Source of the DNA: Ustulina deusta
Taxonomy: Eukaryota > Ascomycota > Sordariomycetes > Xylariales > Xylariaceae
Assembly (NCBI GenBank): GCA_023159155.1
Contig: JAJNNX010000009.1
Location: forward strand, 372,001-436,000
Length of the DNA stretch: 64,000 nucleotides
Direction of reading: 5' to 3'
In this document: positions 22,575 to 35,224 of the stretch, one piece after another
How the letters are laid out: each line of letters begins with the position of its first letter
Position numbering within the stretch: the first letter of the stretch is position 1
Made by a program: the position numbers and the translations under genes
The notes under the pieces: generated by a model
What the model saw: only the letters and a program-made list of their open reading frames with translations
Database searches by the model: none
Told to the model about the DNA's origin: nothing

Positions 22575-25117
22575 CTAAAACCCGCCTACGCTAGCGGTAG
22601 GTTTATTGGCCCTCCGTCCCAATAATGTTGCGCCGTCAAGATTCAGCTCAAATGCTCCTCGCTGCTTATTACGATCTCGAACTTGTTGACGGGCAGCTTG
22701 TGCGACAGCAGCACTATGTTGGCCATAGCCTCGCACTTCTCGGTCTTGTCGAACACGCTCCCGACCACGTTCTTGGTCCTTACCCAGATTCGTGTCGCGC
22801 ATGCTTTGTTCTAGTTGGTCATCAGATTTAGGGGGATGCTGAGCATCAGTCGTGATTTCCTCTTCTGAAGATTCTTCGTGAAGATTGGTTAAACGAGATG
22901 GGCCTCCGGCTTTAGGCCCAACTTGTTTCCTCCGTTTCGCTTCTTCCTCTTGTCGGTGGACAGAATATCCGACATCAAAGATTTCACGCAAGTTCACGGC
23001 ACCGGGGGACCGGAAGTCCATACGTCTTTCGCCATCTATCAACCTTGAGGCGTCAAAAGCACGTAGACGTTCGGGGTCTAGCAGCTTCTTTTCGTCGCGA
23101 GGTGTCGGGCCAGATCCTTGAATCCATGGATGGCTCAAAAATTCTCTGATGGTATAACGCTTGTCCGGGTCGACAGTCAAGAGATGGCTGATTAAGTCTT
23201 GGGCGGATTTTGAAATGTCATCCCACCACGGAGAAAGAAAAGTGAATTGACCTTTAGCGACCTTTTCCGTCAACACCTCAATGCTCTCGTCATAAAACGG
23301 AGGGAAGCCGCAGAGTAGCGTGTAGAGCACGCAGCCCAGAGCCCACATGTCAACCGACTTAGAGTACCTCTCATCCTTGACTATTTCCGGAGCAGTGTAA
23401 CCGACGGTGCCGCATGGAGTATTCGTTTGTTTATCCCACACAATTTTCGACAACCCAAAGTCAGCGATCTTAATCTGGCCAATTCCCCCAGATCCAACAC
23501 CGGGAATGAATTCGCCTTCGTCAACCTTGTCTTCATCACCAGGCTGTTTTGGCTTCGGGGCCTTTGACGGCATAAAAGGAATTGGACGGAAGAGAATATT
23601 TTCCGGCTTAATATCTCTGCGGGCCAGTCAGCAATTGGTTCGGTAGGGAATGATGAGAATGCAAGATGATTGCCAGCCAACATCAGATACAATTCCTCAT
23701 ACTGTCTGCTCTGAAGTGACGCAAACAAGGTGCAAAATCGCTCAATTGAGACTGCTTACCGGTGAACTACACCCATGTCCTCATGTAGATATTCGAGGGC
23801 CTTGGCTACTTGCGTAATGACATGTCTCGAAAGGTCTTCGCTGAAGTATGTGAGGCGGACAATCTGGTGAAACAGTTCACCACCAGGCGCAAGTTCGAGT
23901 ACAATGTAGTAGTACTGTCGGGACTCGGAAAAATCGACAAGCTTAACAATATTAGGATGATCGAGCTGGCGCATAATCTGCACCTCCTTTAAAATATTTG
24001 CTCGCTAACGAACGAGTTAGTTACTGGACCCAAGGGCCGGCTTTAGACTGGCTCGCAGACATAATCAAAGTAAGAAATACACCGGAGCAGCAAGAAACCA
24101 TGAAGCAAATAAGCAGTATACAACGCAGCGAGTGGAGATTTCTGACAAAGGAGAGATAGTTTTCGCACCTCGACAGCTTTCGGGACCTTCTTAAAATCCG
24201 GATGTAAATGTTTCTGGCCCTGTATGACGTCCCCCGCGTTGGTAACGAAGACGAGATTGAGAAAACAGAAACAAGGAAATTATGGTTGGTCGGGAAACGC
24301 GGAAATCAACTGCAAAGACCACTAACCTGCATGTTGTTCATTTCGAATTTTCGGACGACCTTGATAGCGACTTCGCCGGGGCCGCCTTGACGATCCCTGG
24401 CGCGGTAGACGTTGCTAAAGGCACCGTCTCCCATCTTCTCCAACAGTTCCCACCGCTCTAAACCGGGATATTTGGGAAACTTTGATCGACTCTCGTTTTC
24501 TTCCTGAATGATCTTGGCCAAGTGCGGATCGGGAGCCTTCTTACTCTTAGAGTGTGAAGATGATGCACTCTGGTTCGCTTCAGCGTGGTGAGCAGCTGCG
24601 CCCTCAGCTTGAGCGACGCGGTTCTGGATATCGCCGGGGTGAACAGAGTAGGCGTCGGGTATTGGGAGATGTTTCTCATTGCCCGCAACCGGGCCTGGTT
24701 CTGTAGGGTTCGCCATGACTTTCTGCTCAGCGTGTGGAGGAGATTGGTCTTGTTTCTTCACAGAGTCGCTGTAATTCACTCTGGCCTGCTTGCCTATTTG
24801 GGGAGTCAGTCAAATGATGTCAGTGTGCCAGGACAAACAAGAGCCCGGGGGACAGCAGATCCACAAGCCATATGCGGAACATCGGATGGGTCACAGAATA
24901 TTAAAATGACGAGCAGCGGGGAAACAGAATGGGGCAGGGTATCAACACGGCATCGGGAGAGAAAGAGAGCTCAAGAGACGTAACAGATGAGTCGCGGGGG
25001 AAAAAGAAAAGAAAAAAAAAGAGAAGGAAAAAAAAAAAAATGGAAGGAGGACAATAAGGAAATAGTAGTGGGCATACCATGGCGAATGAAGTTCTTTAAT
25101 TGTTGAATTGTAGACAT
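22575..25117 (-). CDS. Ser/Thr protein kinase of the RCK2/Srk1 (CaMK-like) group, 5 exons, 614 aa
   Basis: Cytosolic protein kinase resembling yeast RCK2 and fission-yeast Srk1, which act below the stress MAP kinase. Exons on the minus strand: 25117-25078, 24793-24327, 24219-24169, 24004-23760 and 23616-22575; introns 284, 107, 164 and 143 bp. Exon 1 gives MSTIQQLKNFIRHG and joins KQARVN, the conserved N-terminus. Kinase motifs: glycine loop from G135 (GDGAFSNV), K158 in AIKVV, HRD with catalytic D269 (split over the exon 4/5 junction), DFGLSK, TPCGTVGYTAPE activation segment, and PFYDES in the late lobe. A 24-residue insert (PSKAPKPKQPGDEDKVDEGE) follows the catalytic loop, typical of this group. 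The tail is charged and Arg/Gln-rich. Stress-MAPK regulation is inferred from family. The first intron contains A-rich runs. Confidence 0.92.
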
Positions 25118-28100
25118 TGTGTTTGTCGTGGTATCGTGGGATGGGGGGACGTCACCGGGGGGGCGAGTGCCAAGGACAGGCGCTCTCGGGCGGTTGATGG
25201 CAGATAAGGTTACGTTGAGGCGTCACCAGGTGCAGCAGCAGCCAGGCCACTGAGGCTCAAGTGATGCGGTGATGCCGCTGCGTCGTCTGTGCTCCGCGAA
25301 AAGACAGCGCGTGCAGCGTGCGACTATCACGAGCCCAAACCTCGGGAAGTTGCAGCGCGAGCAGACGGCGACCCAGGCAATATCCTGCCTTGTCTTGTCT
25401 TGTCTTGCCTCGTTTCGATTCGTTCTGTCCCTGTGCGATTGCGGCCTTGGATGTCGAAGCAAAATGTGGCTGGATGGCCAGGGAGAAGCAGGTCGAGAGC
25501 TTGACAGAGGGGGATACACTTTCTCCTGGTTGTAACCCAAATGAGGCAGTGATAGGGCACTTCTGTGTAATAGCCCGAGAGCTGGTGGGTGCACTGATGC
25601 GCCGATATGAGTTGGAGCCAGCGTGTTGGAGAGAGCCTGCTATTCAACACCTCTCTTGATTTTAGCTACGAGAAGCGGCATAAGACGACGTAGAGTGCGA
25701 GGAGAATGAGATTCTATCAAGAGAAATCAAGTCTGCCCGATGCTGGATCGTCACTCTTTGAAGAAGGGGGGCTTTAAGGTGAGAAGTCGAGGGAAGAAGA
25801 AGGGAGAAAGCAGGGAAAAGCGACGGTGCAGTGCAAACGGGGATGGGGGGTAGTATACTTGGGGCGCTCTAGTTGGCTGGTTCGAGGCGAGTTTAGGTGA
25901 TGATGTAGGTAGTGCTTTCAGCGCGGGCATCCCTGGGACCTTGGGGCATTAGGCGCATCTGGGCGGGAGCCTAGGTCATAACCGTACTTTTAAGGGCTCC
26001 TAGTCCTACCTGGGCAAGCCTGACACCCTAGCCGCCAATCAGTGCCAATCAACCACCGCGATGGAAGTACCTAGTCAGGTAATCTCAACTTGCCACATCT
26101 GATGACAGCAAGAAGGAAGAGGGCTGGCGTTTGCCTACATAGCTATACATAGACACATGTATCCAGCAAAAAGGACCAAGGTACGCAGCGGCGATGGCCA
26201 TGATCTATGAGTCACGGCCCCTGGTGACACCAGAACTTGGCCTTCAAAGACCGATACTGGGACAGTTACCGAGACAACAAGACGGAGAGGGCGGCGGTGA
26301 CCTCATAACAGACACCGTCATTCTCAACCATGGGCGACTCCTTGGCGGCTTACAGTAGGTGACGGCCGACTCTACACCATTCACATACCCACCGCCTACG
26401 TATCAAGTATCATCAGACCATAAACACGGCATCGATAAGCCCAAAGCTTGGCTATCAACCCGAAAGCCTAAGGAATGAATGCACATGTAAAATGCAACTC
26501 TGCCTGCTCTCTGCCAGTTTCGAAACACTTTCCTAGATACGTGAATGCACCTGTGCCAGTCTGGGCATCATGTTTCAGGGCGCTTGTGCGAAAATGACGT
26601 AAGTTGTAGTAGTGTCATATAGGTAGGCAATGACAAAGATAGATAGGAGGGGCACCAGGCGAGAGGAAATGGTAAAGCCCTCCCCACGTGGACAGGCACT
26701 TAAGTAGGGACTATAGGCATAGGTAGTTCTTACACGTCCCTGTTGGCTCCTGCAAGCTATGATGCCAAGTGCATCTCGAGCGCTCGAATCGTCTGATGCC
26801 GATATATTAATCAACCATGCTCACCAAGCTCTTAGATAACACGCCAGTCTTGATTTGCGAAACATCGGTTGCGAAACTAATGGGGCCAGCCTCGTCGCTT
26901 TTGACTTGTCAATCCTAATGCGACTTAAGATTACCTATAGAATGGCTAGGCCGACAGTTGGGTATACAGCAGGGACAGTAAACTGGTGACAAACAGTCTG
27001 CTCCCAGTCGTGATCCCGGTCACCGTTCCCGGTTTAGTTGCATCGACAATGGCAATTGCCAGTTAGAGCTCGTTTTATGTGGGAATGCTGGGTACTGCAG
27101 ATACCCTCAAAAAGAAGATGGCCCTCTCTAAGCGATGAAATGAAACGAAACGAAATGCGACGGCGAAGAACGCTACGCATCTCCACTCACTACACGTGTA
27201 GCGTCATTGTCAAGATCCATACAAAGCAAGGGGACCCATGACTGTCTCGTTAGCGCAAAGAGCAGCCAGGATGATGACGTAGATGTACGTCATTAGCCTG
27301 GACGCCACAGTTGGACCCTGAAACCCCATTTGTTGCTCCGGTCTCTAGCCATAGCAAGATTAACTTTTGAGATGCGCCAGTCTCTAGTCGTGCTTGTTTG
27401 TACCCTACCAACAAGGCATTCCCCAAGGTTCTAGTATATCTTGATAAGCCGAGTGAGCGCATCTCTGGTCAAGCCGGGAACTGCTAGGTGGATCAAGCTC
27501 ATGCGGAGCATTCCTGCGATAGACAATACCACGCTGTTGTTCGAAGCCCGCACTAGGTTCTTGGCGTCGGCACGACAATGCCGGGAAAGTTCCTGATGAT
27601 GGCATTTTCGGTACTGCCTCTGATTCTGGTGAAGGATACCGCCAAACCGTCTTGGTATTACTAGCGCTGGGCATACGGTACTCTACTCGGACAGAACTGT
27701 AGGGATCTATCTTCTCGATCGGGATCTCGGTAGAGCTACCTAGCGTACTACGATTAGCGCCTCAACGGTGACCCAACAAGACGAATTTGCCTAGGCAGAC
27801 CATCTTCATATCGTACGATTCTCCCAGTCGGTTTTTAGATGGGCTTTTTGCGGCGTTGTGAACCGAGTATTGTGACGAGCCTGAGAAATGTTGCTGGTCG
27901 AGATGGATATTGGTCCAGCAAACAGCTTCTAATACACTGGGGACGCGGATGTGTGCATGGTGCAATGCATGGAACCCCCAGATAATGGTTTTAGGTATTG
28001 AAGAGCAACCTATTCTAGCTTGCTTTTCGTCATGTTCACCAATGACGCAGCGCCGGGGATGAGACAGTACCGCTCGGTTCGCTGTAACTTGGATGCTGGA

Positions 28101-29383
28101 TGCCCGCCATTCTGTCATGGGCCATCTTGGAGCCAACCAAGGATACGCAGTCGTCTATCGACGGCTGTCCGACACTATAAGCTGCTGCAGATCCTTACGA
28201 TGCTTGCATTCAATTCATACCAACAGTAACAGTTCTGTCAATCGTATACCGTATCCAGCTTGCCGAGCCCACGTTTATGCATGGATCATGACCGTTTTCC
28301 TGTGGACTGGGTACAGGTATTCAATCACCGTGCTGGTTCGCGTCAGCAAACAATGCCGCCGAGAATCAGCCGGCAATGGCTGGAAGGAACTCGCCTCATG
28401 GGTCCAATATATACGGATACAACCTCAACAAACCAATACTACCTACATTAGGTAGTTGATACTACGCTACGTCACCGAGAGCTCCTCGTCGGTCGTCAGC
28501 TCTAATGCAAATTAATGCACTCAGCCGCCGTCGCACCACTGAGGCTGCATTCACAGCATTTTTAGCCCCAAGGAGGAAGAATTACCTAGGCATTGTCGAG
28601 ATATCCTTATTTATAATCAGGGGCGAGCATATGTCAGAACCTGCAGTTTGTACACCACACCAAGAGATGGAGTTCTAGTTCACGAATGAAAGAGAATAGC
28701 TATTAGCACTTGCACTAGCTCTAGTTATTTGACGACCCCTCTCTATCTACATAATATGCCCTGACCAGATCTGAAAGGAGAGTTTGCCCATTCCCTCACT
28801 CACTCAATCAACTCCCCAACGACGAAAAGGGTGGCCGGGGAAAGGGGCATCTCCACCCGACAAAACTTTGCACACATCGTCCAAAATGACTGTAGTCACA
28901 ATAAACCCGTGATATATATTACACAAAACCAAGCCCTTTTCGTCACCACACTTCTCGCCTGTGCCTTGCATGTGGGTTGAATCAAACCCTCCACGAACTG
29001 CGATTGCGGCTTGGGATTTTTTTGCCTCCGTTATTCCACGTATGATAACTGCACCGCATGACCCCTTTACCTATGACTTTACACCGTCAAACCCGACACA
29101 GCGATTTATATCGCACTCCCGATGCGACAATCCGTAGTGTTTGCGGCGTAGCCAACGCTTACCTACGTACAATCCAAGAAAGCACCTTCTAACCATGCAA
29201 ACCATGCTCACAGAATTAAAAAAAAATCCAGAATAAACATGCAAGTAGCGCAAGCCAAACCATGATGGCGTTATAGACGTGGCGCAAAGGTATACTCAAC
29301 GAACCCCCAAGGCCGTTAGATTGCATCTTCTCTCTTAGGTATCTGGAGTTATATCTCGGCGATAGGTACGTAGGTACATGCAA
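25118..29383. other. 4.3-kb gene-free interval
   Basis: Longest gene-free stretch of normal base composition. The first 600 bp are the kinase promoter and include TGTCTTG repeats near 25388-25410. The rest shows no coding frame with splice sites or family resemblance on either strand. Open frames near 27250-27670 and 27762-28136 (minus) and 28093-28455 (plus) are short and unrecognised. Unannotated non-coding transcripts cannot be excluded. Confidence 0.45.
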
Positions 29384-31581
29384 CTACAGCCAAACCAGCA
29401 CAGCCTCACTGCTCGCAACCGTAACGCTGGCGACGCCTCCCTCGACGGCTATGGTCTCTGTATCCGCCCGCACATCCGTGACCTCCGTGCCCAGGCTCGC
29501 GTACGTCCACTGGCTGCCGCCGTACGTGATGGAATCGGCGGCCGCCCCGGCACCCGCCGGCGAGTTCAAGTGGTACACCGTGACCTGTGCGACATCGTCG
29601 GGGACCTCGAAGCCCAACGTCACGCTGCCGCGCGCCCCCGCCGACGACGTCTCGTTCCAGTAGTCCATGTTGATAGCGGCGATGCGCTTCGGCGCCCCGT
29701 CCTCGTAGGCCACGTACGCTGCGATATCGCTGGCGTCCACCGAGAGCTGGGCGACTCGCGTATTTCCCGAGTCGCCCTGTTGTGTGTTAATAATATAGTG
29801 TGTGCTACCGATTTCTCTCTTTCGTTCTTTCTTTCTTTCTTCTTTCCCTTAATCGAGAGAGAGAGAGAGAGAGAAATAAATAAATAAAAAGGATTAACTT
29901 ACTGCGAAAAATGTTAGTTCGGTACTCGGGCAGATCGTTGGGGAAAATCTTGACTGAATAATCAGGCAGGGAATGGTTTCTTATTACATACCTATGAAAT
30001 CCGCCAGGAACGGCTGCGAGTAGTAGTTGGAGAAGACCTGCGCCGGGAGTCCTGCGCTCGCGACCGGGAGCCACAGGTTGTAACCGGCGTCTTTTTCGGC
30101 AGCATACAAGTCAGCATCTTCGCCAAGGTGTGAGATCCCAGCTGTTTCGCGGATAATGCAGAACCGTGGCAGCTTCCCAAGCCATGGAAATGGGGAGTCC
30201 TTCTATTTTCTACCGACGATGGGCGAAAGGGCGGGCGAGGAATCGATGTCACTTACGCATGATCTGCTGGTAATTGATCCGCGCGATGCCGATGGTCATG
30301 CTGTAGAGGTAGAAGTCGACTTGCCATAGGGCAGAACCCAGACGTGCCTGATATTCGTAGCTAAATATGCCAATGAATAAATAAGATTCAACATGAACAC
30401 GTGCAGTGGTGTGGTATAGTATACCTACGTATTGGCGGGTTGCAGCGAATTCCCAACTTCGGACAACACTGCAGAATTCGAGTCAGTAACCCAGCATCCC
30501 GCGCAACCATGATTGAGAAATGCCCCCAGAGCGCGGAAAGCACTCGAGACATGGCTAAACCCCATATATGATGCCATAACCCCCCCCCCTCTCCAATACT
30601 ATAAGGAAATGGGTGGCTTTAGGAATCCTTACCGAACGATATTTCAGGCTGGTTGGCGCGCAGCCAGTCGATGCGCACCTTGAACGCGTCGAGATTGCTG
30701 TGCGTTAGCGTGAGGTTCATGAGCACGCTGCCGAGCGTCGCGGCCGTCCCCGCGTTCCCTTGGTAGTAGTGGGCGGCGACCTCCTTGATGACGCCGTCGG
30801 CGTCGATGCCGAGGTCGAAACACGTCTCGACCGGGAAGATGTCCTTGTGAGACGAGGCCATGTCGAAGGCCGAGAAGACGCGCCCCGGCGGCACGCCGGG
30901 CACGGCGTCCTTGATCGCCGAGACGTACTTGGTCCAGTTCCCGACGTACGTCTGGCTGTCCAGGGTTCCTTGGTAGTCCGGCGGGTGCAGCGGAATCCCA
31001 TCGGCACCGGCGAAGGTGTTCGCGTAGAGGTCTGGCTCGTTTCCGGGCTGGATCGAGAAGATCTGGTCTCCGTCTATCGTATCCAGGGCTGATTGGACCC
31101 AGGCAATCGACTCGCTGATATTCGTTGTGGCCATCGGCACTTGAACGATGTACACGGCGTCAGGGAAGTTCTTTGCGAGGGCCCAGTACGATGGCCCGAT
31201 CGTCGTGTGTCCGACATCCTGGTAATTGTTTTGCTCGGCCACGGGCAGCGCCGTCTCGGCCTGACCGGGGAGATATTTCCCGTAATCCGGAGACGTCCCG
31301 CCTAGGCGGATGTTTGGTTTCCCGCCAGTTCTCGAATAGATAGAGTTCATCAAGTTAGCCGAGAAGGCGTTTACGTCCCCCGCATCATCCTCTGCATAGC
31401 GTGTAAACGAAGCCTGCTCGAACGCGAGTCCGAGGAAATCAGGATCTATCTCAAGGGAGGCTTCTGCCGGGACAGCTACTGGGACCTGAACTGAGCTTGG
31501 AGATCTGGGGATACTGGCTGTCAGCGCGACGTCTCCGAGTGCCAACAAGAGCCGGACGGGCTTAAGGGCTTTCAGGAACAT
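29384..31581 (-). CDS. Glycoside hydrolase family 79-type enzyme (beta-glucuronidase-like), 5 exons, 540 aa
   Basis: Secreted retaining glycosidase of the GH79 type, expected to act on glucuronic-acid-containing glycans such as arabinogalactan side chains (family knowledge). Exons on the minus strand: 31581-30633, 30468-30429, 30360-30257, 30090-29992 and 29814-29384. The acid/base Glu is E182 in IQPGNEPDLY; the nucleophile is E320 in LSEVGNS and lies alone in the 40-nt exon 2. A signal peptide precedes TASIPRSPSS. Strand motifs NIRLGGTSPDYGKY and IARINYQQIMHAGYNLWLPV fit the family. The C-terminal beta domain ends SSEAVLVWL. The acceptor of exon 5 follows a GA/CT microsatellite and was chosen because it keeps phase and gives IGSTHYIINTQQGDSGNTRVAQL. 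A TATATA box sits about 35 bp upstream of the ATG. Exon 5's exact start is the least certain point. Confidence 0.88.
29855..29874. repeat. (GA)10 microsatellite in the last GH79 intron
   Basis: Ten GA units on the plus strand, CT on the coding strand, lie about 40 bp before the acceptor of the last GH79 exon. A neighbouring CTTT-type run follows. It may serve as the polypyrimidine tract. Confidence 0.85.
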
Positions 31582-33873
31582 GATGGATTCAAGTAGCGTA
31601 GGGCTACGCTCCCCATATATACACGTTATGAGAGCTGTCTGTCACCGCGTCTTCGGCCCTGGATCGAAAACGACAATAGGAAGTGCAACGAACTTGAGCG
31701 AGGCCGGATGAGATCCTTTATACAAAAACCAGCCATGCCAGGCCCCAAGTAACGGCCTTTGCGCCGTGTCCCATCGCATAGTAGACCACGCAATGCCAAG
31801 GCCGACAGCGTCGCCGGACTCCAGCACGAGGCCTAAGCGGGCGCACTCGCAGCTCGACGATGCTACCTAGATACCAACGGGGCAAGTCAGAGCAACGTGT
31901 GGTTTCACGGTACCTAGTTGGCGCGATGTCGTGCTTCGAGATGATGCGTCGGTACTCGGGGGCAACGAGCTGCGATTGGATCAATCTAGGATCCCACTCA
32001 TCGTGGGGGTGCTGCAGTGCGTCTTGGCCCTGGTATTTTAGCGATTTCGGTATTTCTGTCGCGAATGGCGATATGTCGGGCTTCTAAATCTAGCTTCTAT
32101 CTAGTCTGGTTGAGTAGGTAGTCATAGGAAGCTTTAATATTCGGTTTACTATCGAGATAGACTAGTCTACTGAGCTTTAGTTATGCTTGTATGAGGGAAA
32201 AGTAGTGTAGAGTCGTGGAAACGTCCTCCACCCGACATGACGAGAGTGGCAAAAGATCGGCGGATGGGCTGATGTAACTGGTTTATTGGCGACAACGCCT
32301 GTATTTACGCCGAGCCATTCTAGAGTCCTGGTATAAGTCTGTGGGGAAATTTGTGTCTATTATTCTTTGGATATCTGGTATGTTTCTATCACCAGGTTAT
32401 ACTAGATGCTCTCCCGTTAACCTTTCTTTCCATCGTTGGTAGAAACAGTAGTGGGCAAGATCGGTCGAATGAATTGGTTGCATCAGTACCTAGGTAGGTA
32501 GGTAGGTAGTTTGGGATTGAATCTGTTTTGAAATCGTGAGGATAAAGAGGTAATGTTATAGGTACGGATGATGAGGACCTTAATACCTACCTAGGTACTG
32601 ATATCGTGAGCCTGTCTATTTGGAAGCAAAAAGAGCCATCTTGCTGGCGTAGCATTGTACTTACCTTTACACGACTGAAAGGGATCCGAGTGTTACATTC
32701 TTTATGTATTCCTCTCTCTCTCTCTTTTAAGGCAATACTAATACGAACAGGGAGAAGCCGTGGTGTCAGTTCGTTCCGGTTTGGTGTACAATGTCGTGTC
32801 ACCTGCACTCGAAACTTTGTCTCCCTCCCCCCCACTGTACTAAAGTGTCTCTACCATGGTAAAGGGACCCTTGGCCAACTTCTGGAGATTACTCAATGTA
32901 GTCTATTACCAGAACGGGCTAAAATATGTCTGGTAACATCGGAGGAAGGATTGTTTCCTCATATCAAATCTAGTAGGCTCGTTTTTGAAAAGCGGGGTGT
33001 TCACGAATATGTAGAAAAGTTTTACATGTATTGTAAGGTAGTAGATGGGCTAATTGTTTAGGTAAATACCTAGGGACTTAGATAGGCCTAACCCATTACC
33101 TCTGCAGAAGTTTTACACTCCCTAAGTACTTAGGTAGGTAAGTGTACACGTAATCTACCAGCTGTCCAGGACAAATGATTAAGGTTGTTCCCCGCGCAGA
33201 CCCGCGCCCCTCCCCAACTACCGGTCACTCCCGCCTGGATAGTCCATTCGCACGCCTACCCCACCCTTACCACTTTTAAGTACCTAGATTGGTTGGCGGG
33301 CACCTACCTAGTAGGTAAGTCATACAGGTAACCCACCTACTTAGGTACTTCTTACTTCTAAGGCTTAGTGCTGTTCTACAGTAAGGTAAGTCCTTCCTCA
33401 TTGTAACCCCAGTTTAGGCCTCCAGAATCCAGTACCAGCAACCAGTAGGAAGGCTCGTCAAAAAAACATTTACTTTTTTCTTTTCCTTCTCTTACTTGGC
33501 TCCAGGGTTCAAGTCCTTCCAAGTAACGAAGGCGATCTACCTAGTCTAGGCTACAAGGTTTGGTTTTGTGCACCACAGCCAACTTTATGTGACCTTCTTT
33601 CCATGTCCCTGCCATGCATCTCACTCGTGTCGCCTGTCACGTAAGTTTGGTCCGTCTCACCCAAGGTTCCGAGTTCGCCTTGCTCGCCTTGCGTGCTACT
33701 TAGGACGCGCACATGCATGGCCGCCGCCTCCTGCCCAGCCTTGCCTTCTCCTTCTCTCGACATCCTGTCTCACGATTCCTATCACGCCGTCTGTCGGGTC
33801 GGTATGATTTAGAAATACCGGATACCGGAAACCCGCCAGTCACTTTCTCCATCTCCCGATACATATCCAGCAC
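31582..33873. other. Gene-free interval with TAGG repeats
   Basis: The left end is the GH79 promoter. TAGGTAGG runs lie at 32491-32509, a TACCTAGGTA palindrome near 32586, and further copies at 33060-33140 and 33290-33345. An open frame of 151 codons at 32606-33061 (plus) lacks family resemblance and was not accepted as a gene. The last 400 bp are C-rich on the plus strand and probably the promoter and leader of the gene starting at 33874. Confidence 0.45.
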
Positions 33874-35224
33874 GTGGAATCCGCCGACATGGCTACCACT
33901 GCTGCGGGCATACCCGACGACTGGGAACATGTCGATGACAGCGACAACTTCTCTGTCATCTCCCTCCCCACGTCCGAGGACGATGCTCCGGTCCCTTCCC
34001 GAGATCGACAGGTCATCGCGGTAGTGTGCAAACCTTCCGACAATTTCGTCCACCCCTCCCCTCAGCCCCGGTCCGAGAATCTCGCGCGAAGCGATGCACA
34101 TCCTCGAGATGCAAATAAGGAGCCTGATAGGAACCAGGCTATTGAAAGATGTGGCATGGACATGACAGATGTCGTCGAGCCAGACACCCCACAGGCTCAA
34201 TCAAGAGAGATAACCGCGAACGAGAACGACCTCGATTCCATTTTTGCAACGACTGTTTCGCTGATGAATCTCATGGCTGTGATATTGTCTAGCCCCCGTT
34301 CCCACGACATCAAGGTCAAATCAGTTCTGCTGACAATATGCGCACACCTGGACCGTCTCCGGAATATCTTGCGTAAATATGCGAAACTCCGCAAGCCCGA
34401 GAATAGACCTGCTGATCTCCCCGTTGGTCTTTCCGAGCGATTGGGAAATCTCAAGTCCGAACTGCTAAGGATGGAAGAAACATTGAATGACCCTGCAGCC
34501 CAGACACAGGCTTCACAGGCCAATGAATACTATGAGAAGTTCAAAAGCTTCTCCAGTCAGATGGATGGATTGATGGCTGTCATACAGAGGTGAATAAGCC
34601 CAATGTCCTCCTTATGGTCGGTCACCCTAATCTTGGACTAGTGATTATGATGACTTCTATAAGCTCCATTTCGCTGTACTGGCATCTGAGGACAACTCGC
34701 ATACGACCAGCCGCAGACGGCATGGTCGCCCGCTCATTCGTATAACACCCGGAAACAATGCTTTAGCCCATCTTCGCAGAGAATTGTACACCCTCAAAGA
34801 CCAAATCGTGGCATGTCTCGGCGAAATGCAGTCCTGCGAACACCATGAAATCTCCGATAACCGAGATCAACGCAGGAACATGACAGCCTTAACTCTCAGC
34901 TACCAAAAAACGAAGGAATCACTGGACCTGATGTTGTCAAATCACGGCTCTGATTGGACCGAATATAGCGTGGCGGGTGGGCTCACGTATCAAGAGTTCT
35001 GCCGGTTGAACCCCGATACGATCCGTTCAATCATCCTTCAGCTCAAGGAAGTGACAGACGACCTGTTCCTTGAGCGGTGCAGGGTACAGTCCCTCCGCTA
35101 TGGAAATGACCCCGACGGCATCTTTCAGAACGAGAAACTGATTATCAATGATTCCATCATTAACACACTGCGAGCAACAGAAGAATTGCTTATCTCCATT
35201 CTTCAACTTCGCAAAGATGCCTGA
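33874..35224 (+). CDS. Conserved-looking protein of unknown function, 2 exons, 432 aa
   Basis: Exons 33874-34589 and 34642-35224 with one 52-bp intron (GTGAAT..TAG) that preserves phase and joins AVIQR to SDYDDFYKL. ATG at 33889 (MATTAAGIPDDWEHVDD) has the better context and may be the true start. The N-terminal 110 residues are acidic and disordered, opening with an IPDDWEHVDDSDNFSVISLP motif seen in several fungal hypothetical proteins. The rest is helical and rich in Leu, Glu and Lys with heptad-like spacing (LLTICAHLDRLRNILRKYAK, RRELYTLKDQIVACLGEM), suggesting coiled coil or a helical bundle like the N-terminal domain of some fungal signalling proteins. No enzyme motif, signal peptide or membrane segment. 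Function unknown. Confidence 0.75.

Noticed and set aside
25223..25659. Several frames of 70-120 codons upstream of the kinase
   Set aside because: They overlap in different frames on both strands in the kinase promoter and share a TGTCTTG slippage repeat; no gene evidence.
32606..33061. 151-codon plus-strand frame
   Set aside because: No domain, no splice support, and flanked by TAGG tracts; composition does not match neighbouring genes.
33500..33525. GGTTCAAGTCC, another B-box-like string
   Set aside because: Upstream sequence is poly-T and CT-rich with no A box or stem pairing.
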